Assembly: GCA_003762715.1 (NCBI GenBank)
Contig: RIBJ01000038.1
Coordinates: 22,462 to 86,461, forward strand
DNA from: Muribaculaceae bacterium Isolate-104 (HZI)
Lineage (GTDB): Bacteria; Bacteroidota; Bacteroidia; Bacteroidales; Muribaculaceae
Direction of reading: 5' to 3'
DNA: 64,000 nt
Both the position numbers and the translations under genes were made by a program. This document shows positions 62,954 through 64,000 of the stretch, one piece after another. Below the pieces are notes generated by a model. The model did no database searches. It was given only the letters and a program-made list of their open reading frames with translations, and was not told the DNA's origin. The first letter of the stretch is position 1. The number at the start of each line of letters is the position of its first letter.

Positions 62954-63852
62954 ATTTAAGCGTAAACATAGGATCTTTAAAGTTGAAGAATCCGGTTCTT
63001 ACAGCATCGGGAACATTCGGCTATGGAAAAGAATTCGCTGATTTCATGGATTTGTCCAGGCTTGGCGGTTATATTATAAAGGGTACAACTCTTGAGCCGA
63101 GAGAAGGCAATCCCTATCCCAGAATGGCTGAGACGCCTTCGGGAATGCTGAATGCTGTAGGGCTGCAGAACAAGGGCGTAGACTACTTTATAGAAAATAT
63201 ATATCCTCAGATTCGATGCTATGATTCGCAACTGATGGTAAATGTCAGTGGAGCGTGTATCGAGGATTATCAGGAAGTGTGCAGGAGGCTTGCTCCTCTT
63301 GATGGAATCAATGCGATAGAGGTGAATATTTCGTGTCCGAATGTGAAGCAAGGCGGAATGGCTTTTGGCACAACATGCGCCGGAGCCGCTCAGGTTGCCA
63401 AAGCTGTGCGACAGGTATGGAACAAAACTCTTATCGTAAAACTGTCGCCAAATGTCACTGATATTACAGAAATAGCCAAAGCAGTGGAAGCAGAAGGTGC
63501 CGATGCCGTATCGCTGATAAATACGATGCTTGGAATGTCTATTGATGTAGAAAAACGGAAACCATATCTTTCAACAATTACAGGAGGACTTTCCGGTCCG
63601 GCAGTACGTCCTGTTGCGGTAAGAATGGTATGGCAGACAGCAAAGGCTGTAAAGATTCCTGTAATCGGACTCGGTGGAATAATGAATGGCAGAGACGCTA
63701 TGGAATTTATTCTTGCCGGGGCTACTGCGGTTCAAATCGGAACAGCTAATTTTATAGACCCGCAGACACCTATTAAAGTAGTGGATTATCTGAACGATTA
63801 TTGCACCCGACATGGATTTAAATCAATCACCGAACTCAGGGGAGTGATTTAG
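62947..63852 (+). CDS. pyrD: Dihydroorotate dehydrogenase, class 1B catalytic subunit
   Basis: 301 residues of the FMN-binding TIM barrel that oxidises dihydroorotate to orotate in pyrimidine synthesis. The catalytic base of class 1 enzymes is a Cys, here Cys130 in [12 protein letters not shown]. The partner pyrK gene overlaps upstream, so this is the NAD-linked 1B type and not the quinone-linked class 2. Confidence 0.96.
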   Translation: MVDLSVNIGSLKLKNPVLTASGTFGYGKEFADFMDLSRLGGYIIKGTTLEPREGNPYPRMAETPSGMLNAVGLQNKGVDYFIENIYPQIRCYDSQLMVNVSGACIEDYQEVCRRLAPLDGINAIEVNISCPNVKQGGMAFGTTCAGAAQVAKAVRQVWNKTLIVKLSPNVTDITEIAKAVEAEGADAVSLINTMLGMSIDVEKRKPYLSTITGGLSGPAVRPVAVRMVWQTAKAVKIPVIGLGGIMNGRDAMEFILAGATAVQIGTANFIDPQTPIKVVDYLNDYCTRHGFKSITELRGVI

Positions 63853-63874
63853 AAGATTGAATCACTATAAATAT

Positions 63875-63918
63875 GAGGCTGTGTCGTAATTAAGGTTTAC
63901 GGCGCAGCCTCTCTTTTT
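63875..63918 (+). terminator. Terminator of pyrK-pyrD
   Basis: 15-base stem GAGGCTGTGTCGTAA (63875-63889) with TTACGGCGCAGCCTC (63897-63911), two G-T pairs, then TCTTTTTT. The last 82 bases of the window show no recognisable gene. Confidence 0.88.
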
Positions 63919-64000
63919 TAGTGCTTTGAGATTATGATATTTTTCAGGCAACTGATTTTTGAGGATTTTTCCAAAATATCCGATTCTCACGATGCAAAAT

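Noticed and set aside
63919..64000. Possible end of another gene at the right edge
   Set aside because: Short open stretches exist on the minus strand but nothing recognisable can be read in 82 bases.

Overview
The window reads as a gene-dense stretch of a Bacteroidales chromosome. The signs are Bacteroidetes-type promoters (TTTG, about 19-21 bases, then TAnnTTTG) in front of many genes, almost no Shine-Dalgarno sequences, a Bat aerotolerance operon, the BioG-BioC and FeoA-FeoB fusions, DUF4290, lipoproteins with an SSC lipobox, and a type IX-like sorting tail. A Muribaculaceae-like gut organism is my inference and was not tested. I see no tRNA or rRNA gene, CRISPR array, insertion sequence, prophage or integrase. 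This is mostly core genome with a few lineage-specific genes.

Layout. 1-1406 (minus): pheS and a truncated nth. 1517-13147 (plus): biotin genes bioA, bioF and bioG-bioC, then an LptF/G permease, ribBA, a transglutaminase-like lipoprotein that has lost its catalytic Cys, a dCMP deaminase, a C-terminal processing protease and 5-formyl-THF cyclo-ligase. 13250-18112: feoAB and mutS2 converge with no gap. 18232-22390: an HdeD-like membrane protein, a Trp/Tyr/Gly-rich secreted protein, a FadL-type porin and an ECF sigma factor. 22391-26697 (minus): NfeD-type protease, YbhN-type membrane protein, then a sigma / putative anti-sigma / secreted-protein operon. 26788-30634 (plus): a Tat-exported TIGR04076-like protein and the thrS-infC-rpmI-rplT translation operon. 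30810-33707 (plus): TraB/GumN protein, ABC transporter and a YtrA-like GntR regulator.

33694-43686 (minus): a DUF2007-Usp-Usp stress protein, a small HTH protein and the eight-gene moxR/DUF58/Bat operon. 44005-51268 (minus): a membrane-anchored HU-like protein with an HU partner, proS, a DUF4290-rimM-hypothetical-OmpA operon, and a TetR-FabH-FabG operon with a palindrome at its promoter. 51389-55091 (plus): PBP4-type dacB, an acidic hypothetical protein, rsmI and a coiled-coil lipoprotein. 55149-57618 (minus): ruvC at the end of an unusual operon that begins with a tiny type IX-tail protein and a glycosyltransferase. 57828-63852 (plus): glycogen synthase and glucan phosphorylase, then pyrK-pyrD.

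Themes: cofactor supply (biotin, riboflavin, folate), envelope building and stress (LptF/G, DacB, Bat, OmpA, FadL), the translation machinery, and glycogen turnover. I found no wholly new system. The best leads are the orphan sorting-tail operon, the membrane HU pair, the Cys-less transglutaminase lipoprotein, the Tat-exported TIGR04076 protein, and a set of promoters so close to the start codon that the mRNAs should be nearly leaderless.
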